From: Sitta carolinensis
Taxonomy: Eukaryota; Chordata; Aves; Passeriformes; Sittidae
DNA length: 64,000 bases
Direction of reading: 5' to 3'
Assembly (NCBI GenBank): GCA_032173965.1
Contig: CM063294.1
Span: 7,424,452 to 7,488,451 of the forward strand
Shown here piece by piece: positions 33,511 through 46,800 of this stretch. The notes beneath the pieces were generated by a model. That model ran no database searches, was not told where the DNA came from, and worked only from the letters and a program-made list of their open reading frames with translations. The stretch's first letter is position 1, and each line of letters opens with the position of its first letter. A program made the position numbers and the translations under genes.

Positions 33511-36500
33511 CTCACAGCCCCCTTGTCCTGTCCCTTCTCCTCCTCTCCACGGGGAAATGGGAAAACCCAGCGAGGCTGGGGATAAATGGATAAATGTCCC
33601 GTGGGTTTTAAGGCAGTAACCAAGATCTCACCTTTGTTGTCAGAGCCACGAGGGGCTGGCTGGTGGCCAGCAGGTGACCCTGCCTCGAGGCACCACAGAC
33701 CCTGGAGGTGGGAATGTCCCCCCAGATGCCAGCAGTGGCCACCCCATCTCCCCTGCCAGCACCAGCTGGCTGAGACACTGACACATTCCCCATCCCGTTT
33801 ATTTTCATCCCACTCAGCCCCCATCGAGTTCCACTCTCTGCCACTGCTGAGCCGATGACAAGAGGAGTTGAGTCACCGTGAAAAACTCCCACCCCCATTT
33901 CCTGCAGTGCTGGGCTGTGCAGCTGCTCCAGCACCCCGAAGGAAGCTGGTCCAGGTGGGCTGAGCATCCTGCAAACCCCATTTTGCCCACCCTGTCCCTT
34001 GTGCCCTGGGAGGGGTGGGTTTGAGCCCTAACCCAAACCAGCCACAGGCTGGGACAGGCTCCAGAGGCAGGGATTGCTGCAGGAAACCCTCCCAGGAGAA
34101 CGTGGGACCAGCCATGGGACACTGATGCCACAATTAACACGTGAATGGCACCTGGCAGCTCTGCCAAGACACATTTCCCAAGGAACAAAGCAAGTAAGGG
34201 ATCTCACACACACCTTTCCCATTTGTGTGCAAGTTGACTTCCAGGCAAACACTTCTTTCCTTAAATACAACAAGATTCCTTACCTGAGACTGAGAGATTC
34301 TCCCTTAGCCAAGGCTGAGACCTTGCAATCATCACAGACCTTGTACTCATCACAGACCTCAGCTGCTGAATTAATTCTGATTAAATCCATGTAGCCAAAC
34401 TCCATTAGCACAAACTCATCCCCAGACTGCACCTAAACTCCCTCAGGAGTTTAGAGGGCAAAGGGGTTCCCCTCTGAACCTCACAACCCCTGGGAGGGGC
34501 TCCCTGACCCTTTTGGGTCTCTGGTCGCTGCGACAATAATTTGTAAATAATTCTAAACCAATTTTAACTCTCTTTTCCTTTGTATTTTTCCTCCCTGCAG
34601 TAAAGAACAGAGCAAACCTCACCAGTGAACTTTCTTAAGTCCCCCTTTTACAACATCCTATGAAACCCCTTCTGCCAATACCTTTGGAGAGAACTCTGAG
34701 TGATCAAAATTACAGATTTGTGACACGCTCTGCTGCACCACAGAGCAGGGAGGGGGATGTAAAAATAAACTAAATTCAGTTTCTGCACATCTCAGTGAAG
34801 AATTGGGCTTATCACTGAGTGACTTTGTTCTTCTCTTTGTAAGTGTAAGGTAAAAAATCCCCTTTATAATACTTTTCCCAGCTTTCTAGAGCACAGAGTG
34901 GTGTGCAGTGATGATGTCTGATTTCAGTGTGGTTTTCTGGCAGATACACCTTTTTTTTTTTTGGGGGGGGGGGGGGGTAACACAGAGCAAAAGATGTTTA
35001 GAAACTCTTTAGCCTTTCCCTGGAAGCTGCTGTCCTCCACAGCTCAGGCAGGAGTTCTTGGAAGTGCAGGGACTCATTTAGTGTGTGATCCCTGATTGGG
35101 GCCAGCAGAATCACTCTAACATCAATAAAGGCTGCTGCTGCCATCTAAATCCCTGATTTCCAGAGGCTCCTCTCCTTCTGGAGTGAACAGCTGCTAAATT
35201 GAAGCTAGGGGTGAAGAAAAAAAGAGCTGTTGCTCGATTCCCTACACATTATTTCACATTTGGGGTGGTGATTTTCCTCATAGCTCCATCATTCTCAAAA
35301 AAGAAGCTGTTAGCAGAGGTTAACTGGACCAGACCTTCCCAGCCCACACTAAACTGATATTTTTGAAGTGAGAGTCACCTCGATCCAAAGACAATTTCTT
35401 GCTCATCACTGCAGAGCAGTCCAAAACCCTCCAAGTGTTTTAAGAGAATATCCTGCCCATGACAACACTTGAAGAACAGGAAATATCAAAGTGATTCATC
35501 TCATTCCCTCCCAGATAAAATGGATTTATTTCCCCCCATTTCTGCCAAAGGCACTGCCCCCTCCCACAGCTCCTCTTGCCTTCCCTGTCACTGCTGTCTC
35601 TTTTCCCCCCAGGAAGGACAAAGCTGAGGAGAAGCCCCTCAGCTGTCAGCAGAGACAGATTGCTGGGTTGATTTTAACCCAGCATCATTCCAGCAGGTCA
35701 GAATGGAGCAGTTTGCTTAAAGACAGAAATTAAAAGGGAGACGTGACACATCCCAAAAAATGAAATGGAGTCCAGCTCGAAGCAGAGAACACAGAAGAGA
35801 TGTCTTTTTATTTCACAAGCTCTCTAAGAAAGTCCCTGGCTTGCCCAAACCCCAGGGGCTGAGTCCAGGGGCTCGTGTGCCCCAGGGATGCCAGTCAGGG
35901 GTGGCACGGGGGTGCCCCTAGCAGCCACCCCTCGTGTGCAAACAGCCTTTCCCTAGTGCCACTCTGCCCTCCACAGCTCCCAGACGTGCCCTCTGTGCCT
36001 CCTCAGCCTCACATCAGATTATTCTGTCCTTGTTCAGGTTTAAATTTCACCCTGGAGTTCCAAACCAGCTCTTGGGGTTTGCTCTGGTCCAGATGACCCC
36101 GAGGTGTGTAAAAAGTCTCTGTTTCCCAACCCAGCTGTGGAAGAATGAGTCAGGAGTCTTCAGCTGATGCTCTCAAGGTTGTTTTATTGTTTTTAATCTC
36201 AAATATTTTCTGTCTGGGCTGCCCAGGTCTGTTCAGCAGGGCAGCCCCAGGCACACTCTCTGCCCCTGGGGCAGGAGCTGTTTTTATACTCCAAATTCCC
36301 TGTTAGTTATTGACAGTGCTGATCCAATGCCCATCACCTGTGTCAGACAGTTCCATTCTACTCCAATCCCATCCCCAAGTGCCACCATCCCCAAGAAGAT
36401 GGGGTTAGGAAGAAGAAGGAAGGAGGACAGGACAACACCCAAATCCCTCCATCTTACCCCCTGAGCCCCCATGGTAAAATCCCCAAAATTTCCCTTTTCA

Positions 36501-36948
36501 CTCTACAACTACTACTATCATGCTGTCTAAACTTTTGTGCTCTTTCATTCCTCATTCACAGGTGGTAATTTGTTCAAACTCAAAGCTCAGGAGCCCTTGG
36601 CTGCTGCCAGGGTCTGTGACCCCCCCCCCGGCAGGGCTTTGAATCCCCCTGGCTGGAGCTGGGATCATCCAGGACTGTCAGACACATCCTGGGTTCCAAC
36701 AACCAGCCCCAGCAGACAGCTCAGCCCGAGGGCTGCTCCCCAGCCCAGGGCAGCCAGAGCTGCTCCTGCTCAAATCCTCCCAGCAGCCAGCTCCAGGCTG
36801 GCTCGGGGCTGACCCTGCCCAAAGCAGACACGTCTGTGCCGGGCTCTGCCCGTGCCAGGCAGGCAGAGCAGCCGTGAAGCCTGCAGGGTTATTGGCTGTG
36901 CCAGGGGCACTGGGAGCTCCCACAGCTCGCTGCTCTCACCTTCAGCAG
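33511..36948. other. Presumed 5' UTR intron, non-coding
   Basis: No exon is recognised. A T-run followed by a G-run lies at 34951-34977. Short purine- or GC-rich stretches occur at 33650-34030 and 36590-36860. Frames in these parts have no domain. Confidence 0.45.
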
Positions 36949-37445
36949 TGTGAAAAATAAGGTTTGGTTTTTTTTTTTTTTTTTTGGTAAAATGTAAAAA
37001 TGTTTAATAGAGAAAATAAGGGACATAATAAATAAAGCAAAGGTTAAATACGGTCGGCTGGGTGTCCTGGTGAGCTGCTAAGAGCATGCTGGTGTCCTGG
37101 AATTATTCTTTTTTATGCATATTTACTTTTCTAGGAACTGCTCTGTATGGTTATTCTTGGGGTCTGTCAAGTGTAATTTTATTTTTATTTGGGTTTTATA
37201 ATTTTTTTATATGGGCTTTGGTCTTTTTTTCACAAGTGGTGAATGCTGAGAGTCACTTGGGTCTTTTTTGGAAGTTATTTTATCTATTCAGGTAGTTGAA
37301 ACACACTACACCTAAATTCTAAATTACAGTTAAAAAACTTCATTATGCATCTATTCAGGCAGTTAAAACACACGAAAAACTACAGAAAAAAGATCACACT
37401 TATAACATTTGTGAAAAGCCAACACCAAAATATGTATTTATAACA
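36949..37445 (-). mobile_element. Solo LTR, family B copy 2 (inverted)
   Basis: Read on the minus strand it starts TGTTATAAATAC and ends TTTTTCACA, matching copy 1 at 27489-27970. The flanks on both sides are GCAG, a 4 bp target duplication. A T-run at 36967-36986 interrupts the 3' part. It is in the same orientation as HTR4. Confidence 0.82.
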
Positions 37446-38304
37446 GCAGCCACTGCCAGCTTTGGGATCCAGCCCGAGCTTTCAGCTGCAAACCTCAGCC
37501 CTGAGAAACATCCCACGGGAGAGCCTGGCTCTCTCAGAAAACCAGAAATTCAGGGAGAGATGTCGATTAACCACTGAGGGCAAGAGGGGTGGGTGAGCCC
37601 TTCCTCAGCCCCCCGGTGTGAGCTGTGCAGGGCTGCCCTGCTCCCTCTTTGCTCACACCAAACTTCCTCAGAATTCACCTCTTCCTTCCTCAAAACACCT
37701 TCCAGCTTTTCTTCTCTCACATCAGCACCGGGCTGTGGAAAGCACCAGCTGGGCTTTGTGTGCCGAATGAATTGTTTGTTTGCACAGCCAGGAAATGCTG
37801 GAAAATGCGGGAATGCCTCAGCTTTGCCATGGGGGTGGTGCTGCTGGCCCCTGCCAGCCTGCTGGAGGGACTTGGGGATGCTCAGCACACACCCTGGGCT
37901 GCCCTGCTGGGTGAAAAGCTGCCCTGCTGCACGGCGAACAGGAGATGACCCATGGAGGAATTCCCATGGACGTGTCAGAGCCCCTGCCGGGCTGCTCTGA
38001 GCTCTGCCAGCTCTGCCAGCTGCCACCTGGCACAGGTGAGGGGCAGGGCAGTGCCAGGAGCCACGCTGGAGCATCCCAGGGATTGCCCGGAGTCACCCCG
38101 AATAAATTCAATCCATGAATCCCTGGCTTTTCCAGCTGCACAGAGGAGCCTTTGTCCCCTTTGCTGTCCCTGCCTTGGGTCCCTGTCCTGCCTGCAAACC
38201 CCCCTGGGCAGCCCTGCCTCACCCAGGAGGGGAGGAGTGGCTGAGTGAGCCAGGAAAATCCTCACTGCACTGAGGATTTATCCACAGCACCACAGGAATG
38301 GCGC
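37446..38304. other. Non-coding
   Basis: GC-moderate sequence open in several frames, without any recognised domain or element. Confidence 0.4.
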
Positions 38305-38750
38305 TGATGCCTGAAATGTTATCTTTCACATTTTCCAGGTTCTGTATTCCATTAGTCGCTAACTCTGCCCTCCCTGTGCAGTGCCAGTGCTCTGCTCCCA
38401 GCTCAGCACACAGAACAATCCTCAACCAGCCCCACAACCCAGGGCACCGCTGCAGCTTCAGCCCAAGAAGTGCCCAAAAATCAGGAATTGAGGAGAGAAT
38501 GTGGGAGGGTGGGACTGCATCCCCTGGGGCTGGCACTGGACAATGAACCCCAGCGTGGAAATGGAGCAGAACTGAGCCAAGGGGGAAAACTCCTGAGCAG
38601 GATCCACCTCGGGTGGAGCCCTGGCCGGGCTCTTGTGCTGCCCAAGGTGCATCCTGTGAAGAACTTTGAATAAATCCCTGCTTTAACAAATCCCTGCTTT
38701 AATAAATCCCTATTTTTTCCCTTAACTCTGCCCAGCCTCTGCTCCAGGGA
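38305..38750 (+). repeat. Dispersed repeat, copy B
   Basis: This is the second copy of the element at 697-1143, in the same orientation and nearly identical from 'tttcacattttccaggttc' to 'aataaatccc'. The homology carries on weakly into 'taactctgcccag'. The order of the terminal short repeats differs between copies. Confidence 0.8.
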
Positions 38751-40483
38751 GTCTCTCCAGGCTCCAGCACGAGCACAATTTGGTTTTTTCCCCCTGCCTC
38801 CACCTCCTGCCCCAGTTCCTGCCCCGTTGTTGCCTCGTCCCGCTCCCCACCTGGAGCTCAGGCACAGCCACAGCTTTATTGGGCTGGCATTAAACACCTC
38901 GAGAGTGTTTTTATTGCTGCCATAAGCTGGGTTTGGAGGCTGTGAAGCACAAGCAGCTCCTGCTGTGAAGGCCAAGGTTTAAGGTTTATGGTTTATGGTT
39001 CCTTCCTTCCCATCCTCAGCTGGGCAGCAGCAGGGCTGGGAGCATCTCCTGCCCGGGTGTCTGCCCGTGCTCCAACCACTCCAGTGAAACTCTGAGAAGT
39101 CACTGTGGTGGTGCTGAATTGCTGAGTGATTTCAGCTCCACACAGGGTTTGGGCAGACAAAATCTGCTTCCCTCCTTGTTTCCAGGCTCACACCTGGCAG
39201 CACAGCACCCCTGCCAACTGTGGAGCTGTTTACAAAAACCCCAAAAAGTGGCTTTAAAATTGTGATTTCCTGTTTGCTCTCCCTCTCTGGAGTACAGGGA
39301 TACACAGGGGTGGAGGAGTAGCTGCAGCCTACAGATGCAGTTTGAGGCTGCTTTTAAAATCTTCCATGTGGGTGTTTGCCAAAGGAGCTTTTTTTTTTCA
39401 TATTATATTTTCTTCCCTGCTCGTGAAACAACTGACTTTTATTCATATTTACACAGTCCCTCCGAAAGCAAATGAAAAACTCTTCCTGAGAAGTAGCAAA
39501 GTATTAAATTAGCCAAAAGTAAATGTTATTTTTGGAAAACAGGTTCCAGGTGTGGCTGCCAGACTCCTTCCACCCAAAGCTGCAGCATTTAATGGAACAA
39601 AAGAGCCTGGACACGACAAAAGGAATGTCACAGCTCTTGAAATAAAAACAGATTTTGCTCCTGAGAGACATTTCTTTCACCTGGATGCTTTTTCCAGGGC
39701 TGGCAAGGAAATCGGGGGGGCTCTCAGTCCCCAGAATGATCTGGCAGCCTCCCAAGCCAAGGCAGTCACTTCAAAGTCACTCACAACGAACAATTTGTCA
39801 TTTCAGATTTTTTTTCTCTTTTCTATTTTTCATTCTTCTCTCCCCAGTCCTTTAAGATCCCTCCACAGGCTTTTATCATCACATACTTTTCTGCTTTGAG
39901 TTCATTTCACCCTGAAATCCCCTGACTCCAGCACTTTCTAGTGGGTCCTAACTTGCCCTTTAAATAAATTATTCCTTTGAGGAATAACACACCCACCTTA
40001 ACTAGAGACTTGATTCTTCCACTGCATTAATTCTATTAATTAATTCCTTTGCCTTCACTCCAATTAAATATAATTTCTAGAAGCACAAGAGATGCAGCTC
40101 ACTGGGGCCAGACCCTCTCTGTAAATCCCTTAGGAATTCATGGTAGCTCAGATTTTGGAGTGCTGGTACCAATTTAGTGATTTGTATCACAAGAGGAGGT
40201 GCTGCTGAAAAAACTCCACCATCCTCAGCTGTCTCTGCAAGCTCCTCCATACACAAGACAATTTAAAATAACAGTGATAAAGGATAAATACTCATTTAAA
40301 AAAGGCTGTTGGGCACATGGTTTACAGCAGAGGCAGGGCAGGGCCAGGCAAGGTCACAGAGTCTGCAGCTGGCTGTTAAAGTTAAATGTGGATTTATCAG
40401 GACTGGATCCTCTGCAATAAACCTGCCTGCACACCTGACCTCCCTGAGATCTTTCCTAATATCCCAGGGGGTGCACAGAGGTG
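38751..40483. other. Non-coding
   Basis: No exon or clear repeat is recognised. The 39950-40080 part is AT-rich. Confidence 0.45.
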
Positions 40484-40729
40484 GTTTTGTAAGATTTGTC
40501 ACAGCTTAGGGCTCCTCAAGGTCACTGCATCAGCTGGTTGTGACTTTCCACTGGGATCCAGAAGGTGGGTGGAGAATTCATGAATTTCTTGATCCGTGCA
40601 TGTGACCCTCTGGGATTTTGGACCTTGGCCTGCATCCATACCAGCCCTGACCTTGGAAACCCCAGATGTGATGGCATCACTCGAGCTGACCTCCCCAGGC
40701 CAGTCTCAGTCCTGCACTATCTGGTGCAG
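40484..40729 (+). repeat. Left arm of long inverted repeat
   Basis: About 246 bp whose reverse complement recurs at 41092-41337 with only a handful of mismatches (for example 'cactcgagctg' against 'cacttgagctg', and 'tccataccagcc' against 'tccattccagcc'). Both arms therefore contain the same 44-codon frame beginning MHVTLWDFGPWPAS, on opposite strands. Confidence 0.95.
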
Positions 40730-41091
40730 CCCTTCTCCTCCTGCTCCTCTTCCTCCTTCTTCCCCTCCTTCTGCTCCTCTTCTTCCTCTTCCTTCTTCTC
40801 CTTTTCCTCCTTCTCCTTCTTCTCTTCCTCCTCCTTCTGCTCCTCTTCTTCCTCTTCCTTCTTCTCCTTTTCCTCCTCCTCCTTCTTCTTTTCCTCCTGC
40901 TCCTCCTCTTCCTTCTTCTTTTCCTTCTCCTCCTTCTCCTCTTACTTCTTCTCCTTTTCCTTCTTCTTCCCCTCCTTCTGCTCCTCTTCTTCCTCTTCCT
41001 TCTTCTCCTTTTCCTTCTTCTTCTTCTCCTCCTCCTCCTCCTTCTTCTTCTCCTCCTCTTGCTCCTCTTCCTCCTTCTTTTCCTCCTCCTT
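40730..41091. repeat. Pyrimidine-rich spacer of the inverted repeat
   Basis: A 362 bp tract of CTT, CCT and TCC with occasional G in 'ctgctcctcttc'. It separates the two arms. Ser/Phe- and Arg/Lys-rich frames across it are compositional. Confidence 0.95.
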
Positions 41092-41337
41092 CTGCACCAG
41101 ATAGTGCAGGACTGAGACTGGCCTGGGGAGGTCAGCTCAAGTGATGCCATCACATCTGGGGTTTCCAAGGTCAGGGCTGGAATGGATGCAGGCCAAGGTC
41201 CAAAATCCCAGAGGGTCACATGCACGGATCAAGAAATTCATGAATTCTCCACCCACCTTCTGGATCCCAGTGGAAAGTCACAACCAGCTGATGCAGTGAC
41301 CTTGAGGAGCCCTAAGCTGTGACAAATCCTACAAAAA
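41092..41337 (-). repeat. Right arm of long inverted repeat
   Basis: Reverse-complement partner of 40484-40729. The innermost bases are 'ctgcaccagatagtgcagg', themselves a short palindrome-like sequence. Similarity fades outward near 'acaaatcctacaaaaa'. Confidence 0.95.
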
Positions 41338-42109
41338 TGCCTGGCTCCCTCACTGCTAAAAACCTCATTCCAAGCAGCAGACATTGACTTTTCTCCCTGC
41401 ATGGCAGAAATTGCCCAGGCCCTGCTGGGGGTGATGCAGGGGTGAAGTTTGAGCTCACCCAGCACAAACCACTGCCCAGGGCAGCTCCAAGTGCTCAGCT
41501 CTGGTCACACCAATTCCCTGGAAACTGCTCCCTCCAGGAATCCATGGGCAGCAATCAGCTGTTCTCTCTTTCCACCACAGCTCAGAAATTGGGCAGGGCA
41601 GGCAGAGGCCGAGGTGTGAGCAGGGAGCAGATCCAGCCTCAGAAGAGGAACCGACGTTGCAGTTTTTGCCCTGCTCATTTTACAGTAAATAAAGAATTAA
41701 GGCAGATTGCTGGAAATGTGTCCATTCAGGCAGCAGCTGAATTTCCTGTTAATTGCTTTGGGAGTGAGGGAGGAGGGACAAATGTGGAGACATCACAATG
41801 AGCAGTGAGTGACTGGTGAGTACCCAAACCCTTACTCTGCACATGTGTTGCTAATGATAGAAATAGAGATGTGCTCTCATAAAAACCCCTACTTAGTGAA
41901 TGAGGGTGAACATAAAAAAATAAATCTCCCAGAGAGAGAGTGCAAGGTGATTTATCATGGCATTTGTTTTGGAGGAAGGAGGGGCACCAGGTTTTCCCTG
42001 CAGCACGAGCAGTGCAGCCCCAGTTCCCCCAGTGGCTCCCACTGCCCTGGGACTGGAGCCAGCTGAGCACAGGGTGAGGAAGGGCCTTGCATGAAAAACA
42101 TCAGCCCAA
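41338..42109. other. Non-coding
   Basis: No recognised exon or repeat. Confidence 0.4.
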
Positions 42110-42425
42110 ATCACAGAAACATGGGATGGTTTGGGTTGGAAGGACCTCAAAACTCATCTATTCCATCTCTGCCATGGCAGGGACACCTTCCACCAGCCCA
42201 GGCTGCTCCAAACCCATCCAGCCTGGCCTTGGGCACTGCCAGGGATCCAGGGGCTGCCACAGATGCTCTGGGCACCCTGTGCCCACCCTCCCAGGGAGGA
42301 ATTTCCTCCCAGTATCCCATCCAAACCCACTCTCTGCCAGTTGAAGCCATCCCCTGTGTCCTGGCACTCCAGGCTCTGGTCAGAAGTCCCTGCCCAGGGT
42401 TCTTGGCTCTCTCCAGGTTAACCCT
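42110..42425. mobile_element. CR1-type LINE fragment
   Basis: 'gggatggtttgggttggaag', 'gaccatcaaaactcat'-like text ('gacctcaaaactcatc'), 'ggctgctccaaacccatcc' and 'ctctccaggttaaccctgtc' follow the CR1 order. Confidence 0.85.
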
Positions 42426-43547
42426 GTCAGGTGCCAAGCCTGGCCTTGTTCCTGCCCCTCACAGGCACTTCTGGACTCACAGGGAGGGGAAGCTGCTGGG
42501 AAACCAGGAGATCCTTGGCTGTTTATCCTGGATGCACTCAGGGGGAGGGAAGGAGAGCCTGTGCCAACGTCACACCTTTCAAAGCCAGCTGGGGCAACCA
42601 GCAAGAAGTGCCTCTGAACAGGGAAGCAGGAAACCCTGGGCTGACACAACCTCCTGCCCTGTTATCTGTACCTTTGGTTTATTGTATTTAACCAGGCTTT
42701 TGATCTGGAGGAAGAACATCCGAAGAGAAAACAGCAACCAAATCTTTTGTCAGCATCAACTTCACAGCTCCAGTCAAACCTGAGGACAACCTCAAGTCAG
42801 CAGATCCAGCAAACAGCTTTTCCTTGTGAGATTGGCTTTTTCTCAGAAAATTACATTACACTGAAATCAGAGTTTTCCAACAGGAAGCTTCCATTTGTCA
42901 CTTAAAAAACCAACTCACTACCAAGAAAATCTGTCATGCAGTTGTTTTGGCTCTCTATTTCTTTTCAGGCTGTAAAGCAGATTCTGAGGCCATGGAGAGA
43001 AGAATCAGGTGAAGAAAAAGGCCTGGGAGGGACCCTGAGGAGCTGTTTAAGCAGGCCCAGCTATATTTTCACCTGCTGTGGATGACATTTGTAGATGGAG
43101 ATTCCACATTCTCGTTATGCAGTCTCCCAGGGGAAGCACAAGTTGGGATTTTTCTGGGCTCTCTCCTAAATCTTCCTTGCTGCTTTTTATTGCTGTGACT
43201 TCTATTCCTGCCTTGACAGACTGTTTCTCCCTCTTGCTGCAGACACTCCTGCATGTGCCCAGCAGCTCTGTGAGCAGCCCTGGATGTGCTGTCACTGACA
43301 CAGAGCCCCCTGCCCCAGTCTGCTCATTCCCAAGCTCCCAGATCCCTCCCGTGGCTTTCCTGAAGTGCAAGCCTGAGAAGAGCACTGGGATGAAGGATTC
43401 CTCCCCTGCTGCCCACATCCCACCCCTCTGGATGAGCACTGCTGCTGGGTTTGCTCTTTTCCAGCATTGCTTGGGGGGTTTTGGAGATCCCCTGCTTTCT
43501 GTGTGTGACTTGCATGTCCTTTGCCATGCAGCACCTTCCTAACTGAT

Positions 43548-43800
43548 CATGGAATCCCAGACTGGGTTGGAAGGGACCTAAAGCTCATCCAGTGCCACTC
43601 CTGCCATGGCAGGGACACCTCCCACTGTCCCTGACTGCTCCAAACCCATCCAGCCTGGCCTTGGGCACTGCCAGGGCTCCAGGGGCACCCTGTGCCAGGG
43701 CCTGCCCACCCTCCCAGGGAACAATTTCTTCTCCAGGCTGAACAATCCCAAACCTCTCAGCTTTTCCCAGTGCTCCTGGCCTTTTCTCCATGCTCTCCTC
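43548..43800. mobile_element. CR1-type LINE fragment
   Basis: 'gactgggttggaagggacc', 'taaagctcatccagtgccac', 'tgactgctccaaacccatcc' and 'ccaggctgaacaatcccaaa' identify a CR1 3' region, with 'cagcttttcccagtgctcc' at its end. Confidence 0.88.
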
Positions 43801-46800
43801 GTGCAGTCAGGGATTCCTGCCTTGGCTCAGATCATCCTCATCAGCTCCGTGGGTTTCCTCGTGCAGATCCTCCCCCTCCAGGCACTCAGGGATGGACACA
43901 GGCTCCAGGAAGGCTCAGCAGGGAGGCTGGAGTTGTGCACTGTTGTCCCCAGCAGCTCCAGGACACAGAGACCTCCTGAGGTGTCCCATGGCTGAGGAGT
44001 GAGTGAATTCCAGAGAGTGGCTCCTGCTGCAGGGGCCAGCCACAGCCATGGCTCTCCAGGGTGCTGCTCTTGCTTTTGGCTGGGTTTTGTTAAGTGTTCA
44101 TCACCTAAAAATGTTTCCATTGGAGATTTCAGTCTCTCCTGGTTGCCTGTTTTTGGATCCTTGATCTGGGCTCTCCTTGTTGATTTTTTTTTTGTGTGTG
44201 TGTGTGTTTGTTTTCAAATAAACCAAAGCTGGAGCAATAAATGTCTGGGCACCTAGAGAATGGTGAGGGACCAGAGGTTTGTGAAAGAGGAGGGATGTGG
44301 GAAAGAAAGGAAACCCTGCAGAGCCAGAAGCCCTCTCAGCTCATCTGTCAGGAGGGCTGCCAGGAGGGGGGGGCAGGGAGTTTTTGGGGATGCAAACAAA
44401 CACGGATGAGCCAGAGGGAAGCATTAATCCAAACCAGAATTAATCTGCCGCCACCATTAGCATTATTGCCAATAACAAACAGTGGGGTGTGCTCACTGCC
44501 CTTCCTCATTGCCAGAATTCCAGGCAGCAGGAATTCCTGACTTCTGGAAACCCTTCCTCTGCTCCAAGCTCTTCTCTGAGCTAAGAATTTCCCATCTTAC
44601 ACGTATTTGTTGCCCTCCCGTCACCCCAGACTGTCCCCTGCAGGTGAACAACCCAGATTTCTGCTCCTTTTTAGCATTTACATGGTAAAAATGGCTGTTC
44701 CATGGAGCAGGGAAATCCTGAGCTGAATGGGGAGAAGGAAATCCCTTCTTCCTCCAGTCCCCAGTTCCCTGGTTGTGTTTTAATCATCCCTGAGCAAGTT
44801 CTGCTTGCTGTATTTTATTAAAAGCAAACACAAGTGCAGAAGGGCTGCTTGTTTTCCTCCCTGAGCTACAATAGAAGGGATCTGATCAATAAAACAACTC
44901 AGCCAAGCAGAGCCCATGGAAAACCAGGCACTCATAAAAGGCATCCTGGCAATTAGTTTTTATCAGCTCCACGATTTTCTGCTGACCAAGGAGGCTCCTA
45001 AACTCAGACCAGCAAGGAGGTGCTGGCTCTGCACTTCCCTGGTGCCCCTGTGGCACAGAACAGGCTGGGTTATTTACTCTGGAAGATTTTGGAGGCTGCA
45101 GAGCTGAATTTCCTGTGTCTGTGAGACTGGGACCATGTGCAGCACAGCCTGGAAGTCAGAGCCAAGGATGGAGAGAGGGAAGGCAAAGAGCAGGAGGGGA
45201 AGGGAATTCCATTTTCCACAGCAGTTTGCACAGAGGGCCTCTGCCACAGGACCTGCTCTACTGTCAAATTCCAGTTTATGCCCCTGACTGCCTGGCCAGA
45301 GCTTTCTCTCACCTGGAAGAAGTCTGGGGGTAGCTCAGTAGTTGATATTTCCTGGAGGGTTCAGTCTAACTCTGCCTTCTCCTGTTCTCACTCTGCCATT
45401 TGAACCCAGCCAAGCAGTTTCTGAACACAACTTCTGCTGGTTCTTAACATTCTTGGAAGATGCTTTCCCTTCATCCTTAACCCCCCTGCTCGTTACTATT
45501 TCACAGATTCCTTTAGCCTCCCTTATCAGACACCTACATGTTCTAATTCCTAATTTATATTCATTGCTGCATTTCCCTTATTTTTCTGGGCACGGTGTTG
45601 ACTGGGTTTGGGTTTCTATTTTATTTCCTTTTTTTTCCCTTCTCTGCTGAATAATAAAAATTTTCCTTGGCAGTTTTTTCCTGTTAGGGAAAACATGTTT
45701 TCGTAACAGTCCCATGGAGGGCCCATGACGAAGGAACACGGGGATGAGCCTCACTGCAGGCAGGGCTCTGAGCTGCTGCCTCAGCTGGGGGAGCAGCTCC
45801 AGAACGCTCAGGGAATGATCTCCCAGCTCAGCTTGGGGCAGCAGGTCCAGCTCCCAGCTCTGCACCAGCCAGAGCCAGGCACAGCTCTGGGACACCCACC
45901 TGGGAACAGGCAAACCCTCCTGGCTGCACCACGGCAAAACCAGCCAGCATCACCCAGAGAGGGCACACAGGGCTTTTCCAGCCTCCTGTCCCTGTGCCAG
46001 GCTGGAGACAGCAGCTGCCACCCCAGCACCATCTCCCTGCAGCCACTGCACCTCCAGCGATTTTCTCCAATTGTTTCCCTAATCACATCAAATTGCCCAA
46101 GTCCCATTTGTGCTCTTACAGAGTAATTTTCTTTCCCCCTCTCCCTGCTGGCCCTGGAACCCCCCAGCTCCTCAGGGCTGGGGGGGGCCCTGAATTAGAT
46201 TATGGGTTCTCATAAAACTAAGTCTAATGGAATTACACGAGACCAGATTAAAGGCAGCTGCTTTGCAAATCCTGGGTTGCAGTGGTGTGGGTTGAGGGAA
46301 AAAGCACATGGATCATCCCTCTCCCACCTCCTGATCCCAAACACCCAGGAGGAGTTAACCCACCCTCTGCCCCAGCTGAGGCAAAGGGAACAGCTCCCTG
46401 GCAAATAAGAATATAATAAAGGTGGTCCTGCAAAAAATGCACCAGGGAGAGCAGAAAATGCCAGGAAACAGAAGGGCAAGGAGTTAAATGCAAAAGCCAT
46501 GAAGCACTTTCCCCCCTTTCCCATAAACTGCACCACGATGAGGTTCTTCACACTCTGCTTCCTCCGGGGGTCAACCAGGTTTACACTGGCACCATTTAAT
46601 TGGGTGGACTGGTCTTTTTAGAAAGAAATTTTTTTGAGAGATTACCTAAGGAATGAGGCACAGGAATGACAAGGTCAGAAGAGGGGATAATCTCTAACCT
46701 CATCAGTCTTTTTCTCCAGTTGGGCCAGGGAAGCCCTAAGTGGATTTTAACTAGTGGTGTTCCCATGAGAGGTTTCCTTTAACCCCCAGAACTTGGCACT

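Noticed and set aside
40596..41225. Two ~182-codon mirrored open frames beginning MHVTLWDFGPW
   Set aside because: They are the two arms of the inverted repeat read into a low-complexity CT/GA spacer, not a gene pair.
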